The notes below the pieces were generated by a model. That model ran no database searches. It was not told the DNA's origin and was given only the letters and a program-made list of their open reading frames with translations. A stretch of DNA of 11,204 nucleotides, from contig JAEXBC010000386.1 of assembly GCA_023457875.1 (NCBI GenBank), forward strand, positions 1-11,204. Reading direction: 5' to 3'. The position numbers were made by a program, and so were the translations under genes. Numbering within the stretch: the stretch's first letter is position 1; the number at the start of each line of letters is the position of its first letter. The DNA comes from Bacillota bacterium (GTDB lineage Bacteria; Bacillota; Clostridia; Lachnospirales; Cellulosilyticaceae). Of the stretch, positions 1 to 7,647 are shown piece after piece.

Positions 1-351
1 CGTGTGGGACGTGGAAAACATCAATCCTACTGTATTTTGGTGAGTGATTCAAAAAACAAGGTCACTCAAAAGCGTCTTCGCATCATGGAGGAAAGTACAG
101 ATGGTTTTGTGATTGCCGAGACAGACTTAAAACTTCGTGGACCAGGAGAGTTTTTTGGAACAAAACAACACGGTCTGCCCGAAATGAAGATTGCTAATCT
201 TTATACAGATGCTAAAATCTTAAAAGAGGTACAAAACGGTGTTAAATTACTGCTACAGGAAGATTCAAATTTGAGCAGTGCGCAAAACTTAAAATTACTG
301 GAAGAAATGAAAACAAGATTAAATCAGCAATCTCTTCATAATGCACTATAA
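1..351 (+). CDS. recG: ATP-dependent DNA helicase RecG, C-terminal end (partial)
   Basis: Only the last 116 codons are present; the reading frame is open from base 1, so the gene begins upstream of the window. RecG is a superfamily 2 helicase that remodels stalled replication forks and branch-migrates Holliday junctions. The visible part opens with RVGRG, the end of helicase motif VI (usual form QxRGRVGRG), followed by QSYCIL. Next comes the RecG C-terminal signature, [17 protein letters not shown] at about residues 42-58 of the fragment, and a helical tail. The TAA stop is at 349-351, only 21 bases before rsmD, which fits the recG-rsmD-coaD order common in Clostridia. The family assignment is secure; nothing can be said about the missing N-terminal wedge and ATPase motifs. 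Confidence 0.95.
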   Translation, partial: RVGRGKHQSYCILVSDSKNKVTQKRLRIMEESTDGFVIAETDLKLRGPGEFFGTKQHGLPEMKIANLYTDAKILKEVQNGVKLLLQEDSNLSSAQNLKLLEEMKTRLNQQSLHNAL

Positions 352-372
352 AGGACGTAAGGAGGACTAAAG

Positions 373-921
373 ATGAGAGTGATTAGTGGAAAATGCCGGG
401 GCACGCATCTTATAGCACCAGAGGGAATAAGTACAAGACCTACTACAGATCGTATTAAAGAAACCCTGTTTAATATCATCACTTTTGATTTACCCGAGTG
501 CCATTTTTTAGACTTATTTAGTGGTAGTGGGGCTATAGCTATTGAAAGCTTAAGTCGCGGGGCAAAGGCAGCCGTTTTAGTAGAAAAAGAACCAGAGGCG
601 CTAGCTTGTATCACACAAAATCTAGAAAAAACCAAATTAAAGGAGGTAGCAAGCGTACTTTCCTGTAAGGTAGAAGATGCTATAATAAAATTAGGTAAAG
701 AGAAACAAAAATTTGATATTATTTTTATGGACCCACCTTATGCTCTAGAAAATATGGAGGATATTTTAAAATTAATTCTAGAAAACGAACTTATTTCAGA
801 AAATGGGTATATAATTCAAGAAAGAAGTACAAAGACTATTGTAAATATACCCGATAATTTGGTATTATGGAAAGAAAAGAAGTATAAAACAACTACATTA
901 AGTTTTTATAAGAAAGGATAA
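373..921 (+). CDS. rsmD: 16S rRNA (guanine(966)-N(2))-methyltransferase RsmD
   Basis: This 182-residue protein is the usual length for RsmD, which uses S-adenosylmethionine to methylate N2 of G966 in 16S rRNA during 30S assembly. The N-terminus RVISGKCRGTHL followed by TRPTTDRIKETLFNI is a family hallmark. Motif I, which binds SAM, is DLFSGSG at residues 47-53, and the catalytic N6/N2-methyltransferase motif DPPY is at 120-123. The ATG start at 373 has a strong ribosome binding site, TAAGGAGG at 358-365, which also lies just after the recG stop. The next gene, coaD, starts four bases after the TAA stop, so the two are co-transcribed and probably translationally coupled. All expected motifs are intact. 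Confidence 0.96.
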   Translation: MRVISGKCRGTHLIAPEGISTRPTTDRIKETLFNIITFDLPECHFLDLFSGSGAIAIESLSRGAKAAVLVEKEPEALACITQNLEKTKLKEVASVLSCKVEDAIIKLGKEKQKFDIIFMDPPYALENMEDILKLILENELISENGYIIQERSTKTIVNIPDNLVLWKEKKYKTTTLSFYKKG

Positions 922-925
922 AAAA

Positions 926-1399
926 GTGAGTAAAGGAATTTATCCAGGTAGCTTTGATCCTATTACCAATGGACATCTTGATATTATTACAAGAGCTTCA
1001 AAATTAGTAGATGAGTTAGTCGTAGCTGTACTTATTAATCCTAACAAGCCAAATGGGATGCTTACCATTGAAGAACGCTTAGAGCTATTAGGTGAAGCCA
1101 CTGCTCATTTAAAAAATGTAAAGATAGATAGCTTTTCAGGACTTTTAGTAGACTATGCAAAAATGCAAGAGGCAAGAGTGGTTATTAGAGGCTTACGCAG
1201 TGTAACTGACTTTGAAAATGAGATGAATATGGCGCAAATGAATAGGAGCCTATTAGTAGACCTCGAAACGATTTTTCTAGTTGCATCTCCAGAATATGGT
1301 CATGTCAGTTCAAGTGCAATACGCCAATTAGCTTATTTTGGCGGAGAATATGAATTATTTTTGCCAAGTATCGTAGCAAATAGGTTGAAAAATAAGTAA
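926..1399 (+). CDS. coaD: Phosphopantetheine adenylyltransferase
   Basis: CoaD transfers AMP from ATP to 4'-phosphopantetheine to make dephospho-CoA, the penultimate step of coenzyme A synthesis, in the cytoplasm. The protein has 157 residues, normal for the bacterial hexameric enzyme. The nucleotidyltransferase signature YPGSFDPITNGHLD is at residues 6-19, with the (T/H)xGH motif as TNGH at 14-17. The substrate-binding lysine region NPNKP is at 38-42, RGLRSVTDFE at 88-97, and the ISSTxxR-like motif SSSAIR at 128-133. The start is GTG at 926. Its Shine-Dalgarno, AGAAAGGA at 911-918, lies inside the end of rsmD, which implies coupled translation. It is intact and belongs to the recG-rsmD-coaD operon. 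Confidence 0.97.
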   Translation: MSKGIYPGSFDPITNGHLDIITRASKLVDELVVAVLINPNKPNGMLTIEERLELLGEATAHLKNVKIDSFSGLLVDYAKMQEARVVIRGLRSVTDFENEMNMAQMNRSLLVDLETIFLVASPEYGHVSSSAIRQLAYFGGEYELFLPSIVANRLKNK

Positions 1400-1416
1400 A
1401 GTGAGGGGTAGATCAC

Positions 1417-1959
1417 GTGGAAAATGCAAGATGTGGAGAGATAGCACTTTTGTTAGACCAGTTGGAAGACTTAATAGATGAAGGTAAATCCAACTTTTTA
1501 TCAAGTAAGGTTTCTATTGATAAAGAGCAGATGGTAGAAATTATCAGAGATATTCGCTTAAAATTACCTACAGAGGTACAGCAATCTGTTTGGATTGTGG
1601 AGGAGCGAAATAAAATTCTTGCCGAGGCGCAAAAAGAAGCTCACATGATGATTGAAGAAGCAAGAGAACAAGTACAGAATATGATTGAAAAAAATGCAAT
1701 CACAGAATTTGCTAAAGAACGCGCTAACAGCATCATCGAAACAGCCAAAGAGGATGCAAGGCAAATGCACAGAGGTGCGGTGGATTATGCCCAAGATACT
1801 TGTAGAGATGTTGAACAACATCTAAAAACGACCTTAGAGGCAGTTCATGATGAAGTGCAACATTTTGAAGCTTATATAACGGATATGCTGAGACAAGTAT
1901 ATGATAATAGACAAGAACTTAAAGAGCTGGGACTAAAGATAGACGAAACCATCGAATAA
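1417..1959 (+). CDS. Conserved helical/coiled-coil protein of unknown function (ATP synthase b-/DivIVA-like composition)
   Basis: I do not recognise a named family with a proven function. The 180-residue product is soluble, with no signal peptide or membrane segment. It has a short N-terminal helical part (about 1-50, rich in Leu, Ile, Asp) and a long charged, alanine-rich helix (about 62-170). Part of that helix fits 11-residue units, for example AEAQKEAHMMI (69-79) and EEAREQVQNMI (80-90). This resembles stalk subunits of rotary ATPases and DivIVA-type proteins, and such genes after coaD in Clostridia are often labelled only ATPase. There is no Walker motif, so that label is not supported here. 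GTG at 1417 is chosen because GTGAGGGG (1401-1408) lies eight bases upstream. It is the last gene of the recG operon, 17 bases after coaD. A scaffold or division-related role would be speculation. Confidence 0.85.
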   Translation: MENARCGEIALLLDQLEDLIDEGKSNFLSSKVSIDKEQMVEIIRDIRLKLPTEVQQSVWIVEERNKILAEAQKEAHMMIEEAREQVQNMIEKNAITEFAKERANSIIETAKEDARQMHRGAVDYAQDTCRDVEQHLKTTLEAVHDEVQHFEAYITDMLRQVYDNRQELKELGLKIDETIE

Positions 1960-1997
1960 AATAACACCCAAATAACACATTGGGTGTTATTTTTTTT
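1960..1997 (+). terminator. Intrinsic terminator of the recG-rsmD-coaD operon
   Basis: An 11-bp perfect stem (AATAACACCCA at 1960-1970 with TGGGTGTTATT at 1981-1991) encloses a 10-base loop and runs into eight T residues (1990-1997). It begins directly after the stop codon of the preceding gene. The first eight bases of the left arm, AATAACAC, occur again in the loop (1971-1978), so an alternative 8-bp stem with the same right arm is possible. Confidence 0.93.
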
Positions 1998-2037
1998 GCT
2001 AACAAGCACATAATATATAGAAGCATTTATTGGAAAG

Positions 2038-2066
2038 TAGACAAAGCAAAAGGCAAAGTTTATAAT
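2038..2066 (+). promoter_or_regulatory. Sigma-A-type promoter of the M16C peptidase gene
   Basis: The -35 box TAGACA (2038-2043, five of six matches to TTGACA) is separated by exactly 17 bases from a perfect TATAAT (2061-2066). It lies between the terminator of the previous operon and the GTG start at 2115, leaving a leader of about 40 nt that carries the ribosome binding site AGGAGGG (2102-2108). This makes the peptidase gene an independently transcribed unit. Confidence 0.8.
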
Positions 2067-2114
2067 TGAAACTGGAACATCATAACCAAATATTAGCAAT
2101 CAGGAGGGGAAATT

Positions 2115-5018
2115 GTGGCTTATCCAATTAAGGGATACTTATTACAAGAAGCAGAGTATATTAAAGAGATTGATAGTGAGGCAATAGTTTATATACACGA
2201 GCGTACCAAGGCAAGGGTATTACTTATTACCAATAGTGATCCACACAAGAGTTTTTGTATAGGTTTTCGTACGCCACCTAATAATAGTACAGGTGTACCT
2301 CATATTATTGAACATTCCGTTTTATGTGGTTCACGAAAGTATCCGCTAAAGGATCCTTTTGTTGAACTGGCAAAGGGTTCACTAAACACCTATTTAAATG
2401 CAATGACTTATCCAGATAAGACCTTATATCCTATTTCCAGTCAAAATGATAAAGATTTTCATAATCTGATGGATGTTTATTTAGATGCAGTGTTTTTCCC
2501 AAATATTTATAAACAAAAGGAAATCCTCATGCAAGAGGGCTGGAGATATCATATAGAAGATGAGATAGACCCTATTGAATACAAAGGTGTTGTGTATAAC
2601 GAAATGAAAGGCGCCTTTTCTTCGCAAGAGGAGATTGGATTTAGACTGATTAAAGAAACTTTATTTCCAGATACCACCTATGGCAATGAATCCGGTGGTA
2701 CACCAGCTGCTATTCCAGATTTAAGCTATGAAGACTTTATCAATTTTCATAAATCCTATTATCATCCATCCAATAGCTATATATGTCTATATGGGGATAT
2801 GGATCCTAAGAAAACCTTACGGTATATTGATGAGGAATATTTATCTCAATTTGATTATCTAGAAATCAATAGCCAAATCAAGCTTCAGAAACCTTTTAAA
2901 CAAGAGATTTTAAAGCAAAGCTATTACAGTGCATCACAAGATGATGAAAAAGGCCTATTCCTTTCCTATAATTTCGTGGTAGGAGAGGTGATAGATCGTA
3001 AGTTACTATTAGCCATGTCTATTTTAGAATATGTATTATTAAATACACCGGCTTCTCCACTTAAAAAAGCGCTGATTGCCGAGGGCATTGGCGAAGATGT
3101 ATATGGTGCTTTTCAAACCCATTTGAGGCAGCCTGTCTTTTCAATTGTGGGTAAAAACGTGCAGCCTGAGAAGAGAGAGCGCTTTTATGAGCTTATTCAA
3201 GAGGTTCTCAAACAGCTTATTTCAGAAGGCTTACCAAGCCATTTATTAAAAGGTGCCATTCAGGTCAAAGAATTTGAACTACGAGAAGGCGATTCAAGTG
3301 GTTACTCGAAAGGATTATTCTATGGTTTATCTGCTATGAAGAGCTGGGTATATGATGCATCACCTTTGCTATGCTTAAAGTACGAGAAGGAAATAGAAGC
3401 ATTAAAAACAGAAATTGGCTCAGGTTATTTTGAAGGGCTGATGAAGAAGTATTTACTGAATAACACCCATTGTGCACGGGTAGAACTGTCACCTAAAAAA
3501 GGCTTAGAAAAAGAAATTGAGGAAAAGGTTGCTTTAAAATTAGACGAATACAAGAAAAGTCTTAGTCAAGAGGCACTTAGGGCGTTAGTAGAAGAAACGA
3601 AGCGTTTCAATGCCTTCCAAGAGCAAGCAGATGAAAAAGAAGCACTTGAGTGCATTCCAATTTTAAAAAGAGAAGATTTAAGGCGAAAAGCCAAGTTCCC
3701 TAAGTTTTCTGTACGAAAGCAAGGGGATATGGAATATGTGATTACACCTACCTTTACCAATAAGATTGTTTATATGAACTGGCATATCCAGCTTACTGGT
3801 ATTGAGATGAAATATATGCCTTATCTAGGTATGATTGTAGGGATGCTAGGAAAACTAGATACAAAGCACTATACCTATGAAGAACTTTCTAGCTATATGG
3901 ATGAACATATTGGAAGTATGTCTTACCATATTCAAGCCATTAATAACGCTCAGACTTTACAAGGGTATTTACCAACCTTTTTAATTCAGTCAAAGGCATT
4001 GGTTAAAGAAGTTAAAGAGCAAGTGAAGCTGATGAGAGAGGTACTGGAAAACACTAGCTTTGATAATACAAATCGTTTATTAGAGATTATTCGCGAAATG
4101 AAAGCACTTATGGAGTCAGCTATAAGTAGTGAAGGGCACCGTATAGCCTATGGTAGGCTGCTCGCACATATATCCCATGCAGAACAGTTTGAAGAAGAAA
4201 CTAAAGGAATTAGTTTTTATCACTTTGTATGTGATATCGAAAGAAATTGGGAAAGTGTGAAGGACAATACGGTTAAAGAATTAAAACAGGCGTATCACTA
4301 TTTGGCAAACAAAAATAGGATCATGGTAGGACTTACTGTAGATGATGAAGAACTTGAGCATATTCTGCCTGTTGTAGAAGAGGAGTTAAATCAGCTGCAA
4401 CGAGAAGATATTCAGCCCTTAGCCATGAAATTTAACCAGACAGAAGAAAAGGAAGCTTTAATTTATCCAACCAATGTAAACTATGTGTCAACGGGCTATA
4501 ATTTTAAAGAATTGAACTATGATTATCATGGCGGCATGCTTATGTTAAAGACCATCTTATCGATGGACTATTTATGGCAAAGAGTGCGTGTACAAAATGG
4601 TGCCTATGGTTGTTTCTGTGACTTTAGGAGAAGCGGTAATATGTTTTTTGTTTCTTATCGCGACCCTAACATTGATCAGACACTTGCAGTGTATAAAGCA
4701 GTGCCTCAGTATTTAGAACAGCTCACCTTGTCTGACAGAGAACTGTTACAGTATTTAATTGGAACCATCAGTCAATTAGATTTTCCTTTTACGCCAGCCA
4801 CAGAAGGAAAAAGTGCCCAAATTTATTATTTAGCACAAATTACAGAGGATATGTTACAACAAAGTCGAGACGAACTTTTTGAAACCACCAACGAAACCTT
4901 AAGGCAATTTGCACCACTTGTTAGAGCCTGTCTCAAACAAGATATGTACTGCGTATTTAGCAATGCTCAAAATGTTAAAAATGCAAACACCATCTTTAAA
5001 GATGAAACGATGGTTTAA
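2115..5018 (+). CDS. M16C zinc metallopeptidase, PreP/Cym1-like (presequence-protease family)
   Basis: The 967-residue product matches the usual length of the M16C oligopeptidases, which clamp and degrade unstructured peptides in a closed chamber of four homologous domains. The inverted zinc motif HxxEH is HIIEH at residues 63-67, within PHIIEHSVLCGSRKYPLKDP. The third zinc ligand is E163 in VVYNEMKG, 96 residues after H67, the spacing known for plant PreP. In the C-terminal half, R825 and Y831 (RVQNGAYG) match the conserved Arg/Tyr pair that completes the active site in this family. There is no signal peptide, so it should act in the cytoplasm. The GTG start has AGGAGGG six bases upstream. 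It is monocistronic, with its own promoter (2038-2066) and terminator (5042-5066). The natural substrates in bacteria are not settled; degradation of short peptides is inferred from the family. Confidence 0.93.
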   Translation: MAYPIKGYLLQEAEYIKEIDSEAIVYIHERTKARVLLITNSDPHKSFCIGFRTPPNNSTGVPHIIEHSVLCGSRKYPLKDPFVELAKGSLNTYLNAMTYPDKTLYPISSQNDKDFHNLMDVYLDAVFFPNIYKQKEILMQEGWRYHIEDEIDPIEYKGVVYNEMKGAFSSQEEIGFRLIKETLFPDTTYGNESGGTPAAIPDLSYEDFINFHKSYYHPSNSYICLYGDMDPKKTLRYIDEEYLSQFDYLEINSQIKLQKPFKQEILKQSYYSASQDDEKGLFLSYNFVVGEVIDRKLLLAMSILEYVLLNTPASPLKKALIAEGIGEDVYGAFQTHLRQPVFSIVGKNVQPEKRERFYELIQEVLKQLISEGLPSHLLKGAIQVKEFELREGDSSGYSKGLFYGLSAMKSWVYDASPLLCLKYEKEIEALKTEIGSGYFEGLMKKYLLNNTHCARVELSPKKGLEKEIEEKVALKLDEYKKSLSQEALRALVEETKRFNAFQEQADEKEALECIPILKREDLRRKAKFPKFSVRKQGDMEYVITPTFTNKIVYMNWHIQLTGIEMKYMPYLGMIVGMLGKLDTKHYTYEELSSYMDEHIGSMSYHIQAINNAQTLQGYLPTFLIQSKALVKEVKEQVKLMREVLENTSFDNTNRLLEIIREMKALMESAISSEGHRIAYGRLLAHISHAEQFEEETKGISFYHFVCDIERNWESVKDNTVKELKQAYHYLANKNRIMVGLTVDDEELEHILPVVEEELNQLQREDIQPLAMKFNQTEEKEALIYPTNVNYVSTGYNFKELNYDYHGGMLMLKTILSMDYLWQRVRVQNGAYGCFCDFRRSGNMFFVSYRDPNIDQTLAVYKAVPQYLEQLTLSDRELLQYLIGTISQLDFPFTPATEGKSAQIYYLAQITEDMLQQSRDELFETTNETLRQFAPLVRACLKQDMYCVFSNAQNVKNANTIFKDETMV

Positions 5019-5041
5019 AGAATGTATTTCATATTTAACTT

Positions 5042-5066
5042 AGCGTTACCTTGGTAACGCTTTTTT
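5042..5066 (+). terminator. Intrinsic terminator of the M16C peptidase gene
   Basis: AGCGTTACC (5042-5050) pairs perfectly with GGTAACGCT (5053-5061), separated by TT; in RNA the closing C-G pair would open to give a four-base CUUG loop. The stem is followed directly by a T run (5061-5066). It lies 23 bases after the TAA of the peptidase gene. Confidence 0.93.
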
Positions 5067-5107
5067 CTATCTAAAGGCCTATGATTTAAAAAATAAAAAA
5101 TAGTTAA

Positions 5108-5136
5108 TTGAAAATATTCTATATATAGTGTAAAAT
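5108..5136 (+). promoter_or_regulatory. Possible distal promoter in the 5067-5325 gap
   Basis: TTGAAA (5108-5113) and TAAAAT (5131-5136) are 17 bases apart, each matching five of six consensus bases. If used, it would make a leader of about 180 nt before the dehydrogenase gene. The region is very AT-rich, so chance matches are likely. The rest of the gap contains no credible ORF; the only other structures seen are a 6-bp hairpin (ACATTT 5173-5178 / AAATGT 5184-5189) and two copies of ATAATTAAT (5191-5199 and 5217-5225). Confidence 0.35.
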
Positions 5137-5277
5137 TAAAAGGCTGTAAAATACGTTTTGAAGTTTCCATATACATTTCAAATAAATGTGATAATTAATT
5201 TAAGAAAATACTTTACATAATTAATCTGGTTTTTTGCTGTTTTATAGAGATAAAGAGTATACGTTACCTTTGATTTT

Positions 5278-5286
5278 TGATATAAT
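5278..5286 (+). promoter_or_regulatory. Extended -10 promoter of the dehydrogenase operon
   Basis: TGATATAAT (5278-5286) is a perfect TATAAT preceded by the TGn extension, 39 bases before the ATG at 5326. No good -35 box is found at 16-18 bases upstream (GTATAC/TATACG there), as is typical for extended -10 promoters. It would drive the dehydrogenase, the membrane protein and the pseudouridine synthase. Confidence 0.6.
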
Positions 5287-5310
5287 GACACTATATGATG
5301 TTGAAAGCGC

Positions 5311-5319
5311 AGAAGGAGG
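5311..5319 (+). promoter_or_regulatory. Ribosome binding site that sets the dehydrogenase start
   Basis: AGAAGGAGG abuts an in-frame ATG at 5320 with no spacer, which is too close for efficient initiation, but lies six bases before the ATG at 5326. The second ATG is therefore taken as the start. Confidence 0.8.
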
Positions 5320-5325
5320 ATGAAT

Positions 5326-6096
5326 ATGGCATATTTTGGTAAGGTCGTGGTCATTACAGGAAGTGGACAAGGTATAGGCCAGTGTATGGCTTTGACCTAT
5401 GCAAGAGAACGTGCCATTGTCATTATCGCTGAAATCGATGAAGAGGCTGGCAAAGAAACCCTTGATAAGATTGGAAAAATGGGGGGAGAATCCCTATTTA
5501 TTAAAACAGATGTGAGGCAGGAAGCGTCAGTTGCGCATATGGTAAGTAGCGTGGTAGAACGCTATGGAAAGATTGATATTCTCATTAATAATGCAGCTGT
5601 TCAAACAATAAGTGAGAATGATACTTTGTTTACCCGTTCTGTGGAAACCTTTGAAGATGTTTTGCGTGTGAATGTGACAGGTGCCTATATTTGTGCTAAG
5701 TACTGCGCAAGACATATGCCAGAAGGAAGTAGTATCATTAACATGGTTTCTACTAGGGCATTTATGAGTGAAGCCCATACAGAGCCCTATTCAGCGTCTA
5801 AAGGGGCACTGCTTGCTTTGACCCATTCGTTAGCAAATAGCCTAGCACATCGTATCCGTGTGAATGCCATCAGTCCAGGTTGGATTGATGTGTCTGAATG
5901 GAAAAAGAAAAAAGATCGTAAATTTACAGCCCTTACGGCCCAGGATCATGCCCAACATTTAGTAGGTCGTGTAGGTATTCCAGAGGATGTGGCTGAAGCT
6001 GCAATTTTCTTGACAAGTGAGAAGGCAGGCTTTATTACGGGAAGTAATTTTGTAATAGATGGTGGGATGACCGTGAAAATGATATATGCAGAATAG
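5326..6096 (+). CDS. NAD(P)-dependent short-chain dehydrogenase/reductase (SDR, classical type)
   Basis: A 256-residue classical SDR oxidoreductase, in the normal 250-residue size range. The Rossmann glycine motif TGSGQGIG is at residues 11-18. An acidic residue, E36, ends the second strand (IIAEID), favouring NAD over NADP. NNAA at 88-91 replaces the usual NNAG. The catalytic tetrad can be read as N116 (RVNVTG), S142 (MVST), Y155 and K159 (YSASK). RVNAISPGWID (178-188) and the C-terminal ITGSNFVIDGGMT complete the family pattern. The substrate cannot be told from sequence; labels such as 3-oxoacyl-ACP reductase or glucose dehydrogenase would be guesses. It leads an operon with a membrane protein (nine-base gap) and an RluA-type enzyme. 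Confidence 0.92.
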   Translation: MAYFGKVVVITGSGQGIGQCMALTYARERAIVIIAEIDEEAGKETLDKIGKMGGESLFIKTDVRQEASVAHMVSSVVERYGKIDILINNAAVQTISENDTLFTRSVETFEDVLRVNVTGAYICAKYCARHMPEGSSIINMVSTRAFMSEAHTEPYSASKGALLALTHSLANSLAHRIRVNAISPGWIDVSEWKKKKDRKFTALTAQDHAQHLVGRVGIPEDVAEAAIFLTSEKAGFITGSNFVIDGGMTVKMIYAE

Positions 6097-6105
6097 GGGA
6101 TTAAA

Positions 6106-6666
6106 ATGACTTTACAAAATAGAAATTATATTAGTGAGCAAAAAAAAAGATATTTAAGGAATACTTTACTATGGACTATCGTAGTAGTGGCTGCCTTTTT
6201 TTCAGGACTCATTATTTTCAAGACCCGAGAGAGCTATTTTACTGTTTTTTCAGGTGTAATGGTGATTGGCGTTGCCCTTAACTTTTCACGATATATTGGC
6301 TTTAGTAAATTTAAAGACGGTAAAGAGGAATATGCGGATCTTTTAGAAAGTATAAAAGGAAATTATAAGCTTTTTCATAGTGTTATTATTCCTGACAATC
6401 GTGGCACGGCTTTTTTTGAGCACTTAATGATTACCTCAAAAGGATTATATTTTTTAGGTTATCAGGATCAAGTGATTAGAACCTGTCGTTTATGGTTAGA
6501 AAATAAGTTAGCAAGTAAGGGTATTCCTTTAGAGCAAATGCATTTTATCACACTAGAAAATACAGCTCATCTAAAAGATATCATCCTTGAAATCGAAAAA
6601 GATAATGGCTATTTGGATGAAAGGTTGGAAGAATATTCGAAAGTCATCAATGACCTATTAATGTAA
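6106..6666 (+). CDS. Hypothetical membrane protein with two predicted transmembrane helices
   Basis: I do not recognise this family. The 186-residue product has a basic N-terminus (KKRYLR at 13-18), a hydrophobic helix at about 21-38 and a second at about 44-64 joined by the short charged turn KTRES. About 120 mostly hydrophilic residues follow, ending in an acidic, probably helical tail (about 155-184). By the positive-inside rule the N-terminus and the large C-terminal domain would be cytoplasmic. The C-terminal domain has alternating strand-like stretches (FEHLMITSKGLYFLGY, 104-119). The ATG at 6106 follows the preceding stop by nine bases, with AGGGGA (6095-6100) overlapping that stop, so translation is probably coupled. 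A run of nine A residues lies at 6140-6148, at codons 12-15. The next gene follows at once. Confidence 0.85.
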   Translation: MTLQNRNYISEQKKRYLRNTLLWTIVVVAAFFSGLIIFKTRESYFTVFSGVMVIGVALNFSRYIGFSKFKDGKEEYADLLESIKGNYKLFHSVIIPDNRGTAFFEHLMITSKGLYFLGYQDQVIRTCRLWLENKLASKGIPLEQMHFITLENTAHLKDIILEIEKDNGYLDERLEEYSKVINDLLM

Positions 6667-6673
6667 GTGGAGA
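6667..6673 (+). promoter_or_regulatory. Ribosome binding site that sets the pseudouridine synthase start
   Basis: GTGGAGA, directly after the TAA of the membrane protein gene, lies five bases before the ATG at 6679. The GTG at 6667 is in frame and would give 12 more bases of ORF, but it has no Shine-Dalgarno upstream and is itself part of this site. Confidence 0.7.
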
Positions 6674-6678
6674 ATGAA

Positions 6679-7647
6679 ATGAGACAAATTATTATTAAAC
6701 CTTCAGAAGCTAACCAACGTTTAGACAAGTTTTTATTCAAGTATCTCAATAATTGTCCTAAAAGCTTTATTTACAAAGGGATGCGTACTAAGAAAATTAA
6801 ATATAATGGAAAGAAGCCAGAGGGTAATGAACTGCTTAAAGAAAATGATGAGATTAAGATTTTCTTTACAGAAGAGCAATTTCAGTCTTTTGCCCAGGAG
6901 AAGCAAATCAAGAAAACCGATATTAGCTTTAATACTGTTTTTGAAGACGAGAATATCCTGATTGTCAATAAACCTATGGGTTTACTTACTCAAAAGGATT
7001 CACCTACAGCCCATAGCTTGACGGATGAAATCTTATCTTATCTAAAAGAGAATGGAAGTTATAATCCCCATGAAACCAAGGGCTTTACACCTGCACCTTG
7101 TAATCGCCTAGATAGAAATACGGCTGGTATTATATTAGTTGGAAAAAATATTCAGGCCTTACAGTCATTAAGTGATATGCTTCAGACCAAGCAAATTTCA
7201 AAATATTATATGTGTATTGTATTAGGGCGAATTACCAGTCCCATGGTTTTAAAGGGCTACCATACCAAAAAAGAGGATAAAAATGAGGTACATATTACAA
7301 GTGAATATGTAGAAGGTGCTAAGCCTGTAGAAACTCACATTCTACCCTTGAAGACGAATGGAAGGTATACTTTAATAGAGGTAAAGCTTGTTACAGGAAA
7401 GACCCATCAAATTAGGGCTCATTTAAGTGAAATAGGTCACCCTATTATTGGTGACCCTAAATATGGAGACCTATTAGAAAATCAATATTTCTTATCTGAA
7501 TACGGGCTCAAGTATCAAATACTTTGTGCCTATAAGGTGAAATTTGAACTTTGTAAACAACCATTTATGTATTTGCAAAATCGTGTCTTTACAGTACCTG
7601 CTCCACCTATTTATTCTCAGATTTGCAAGGCGGAAGCTTTATTATAG
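6679..7647 (+). CDS. RluA-family RNA pseudouridine synthase (RluC/RluD-like)
   Basis: A 322-residue enzyme expected to isomerise uridine to pseudouridine in rRNA (or tRNA). An S4-type RNA-binding domain lies at about 12-62 (QRLDKFLFKYLN, then KKIKYNGKKP and ENDEIKIFF). The catalytic domain starts near 85 with FEDENILIVNKPMGLL. The active-site motif is NRLDRNTAG at 142-150, with catalytic aspartate D145; the family usually has HRLDxxTSG. GKTHQIRAHLSEIGHPIIGD starts at about 240, the standard conserved block near the C-terminus. The target uridines cannot be inferred, since Firmicutes carry several paralogues. It is the last gene of the operon headed by the SDR, and the terminator hairpin begins within its stop codon. 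Confidence 0.93.
   Translation: MRQIIIKPSEANQRLDKFLFKYLNNCPKSFIYKGMRTKKIKYNGKKPEGNELLKENDEIKIFFTEEQFQSFAQEKQIKKTDISFNTVFEDENILIVNKPMGLLTQKDSPTAHSLTDEILSYLKENGSYNPHETKGFTPAPCNRLDRNTAGIILVGKNIQALQSLSDMLQTKQISKYYMCIVLGRITSPMVLKGYHTKKEDKNEVHITSEYVEGAKPVETHILPLKTNGRYTLIEVKLVTGKTHQIRAHLSEIGHPIIGDPKYGDLLENQYFLSEYGLKYQILCAYKVKFELCKQPFMYLQNRVFTVPAPPIYSQICKAEALL

Noticed and set aside
336..635. Minus-strand ORF opposite recG/rsmD, and similar ORFs at 1564-1821, 1872-2099, 3566-3760, 5527-5778 and 9820-10020
   Set aside because: They lie opposite or overlap well-supported genes or a terminator, have no recognisable domain, and look like shadows.
5173..5189. Small hairpin ACATTT/AAATGT in the 5067-5325 gap as a terminator or riboswitch element
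   Set aside because: Only six A/T-rich pairs with no T run; too weak to call.
5320..5325. ATG at 5320 as the dehydrogenase start
   Set aside because: It directly touches the Shine-Dalgarno with no spacer; the ATG six bases further on has normal spacing and gives the usual SDR N-terminus.
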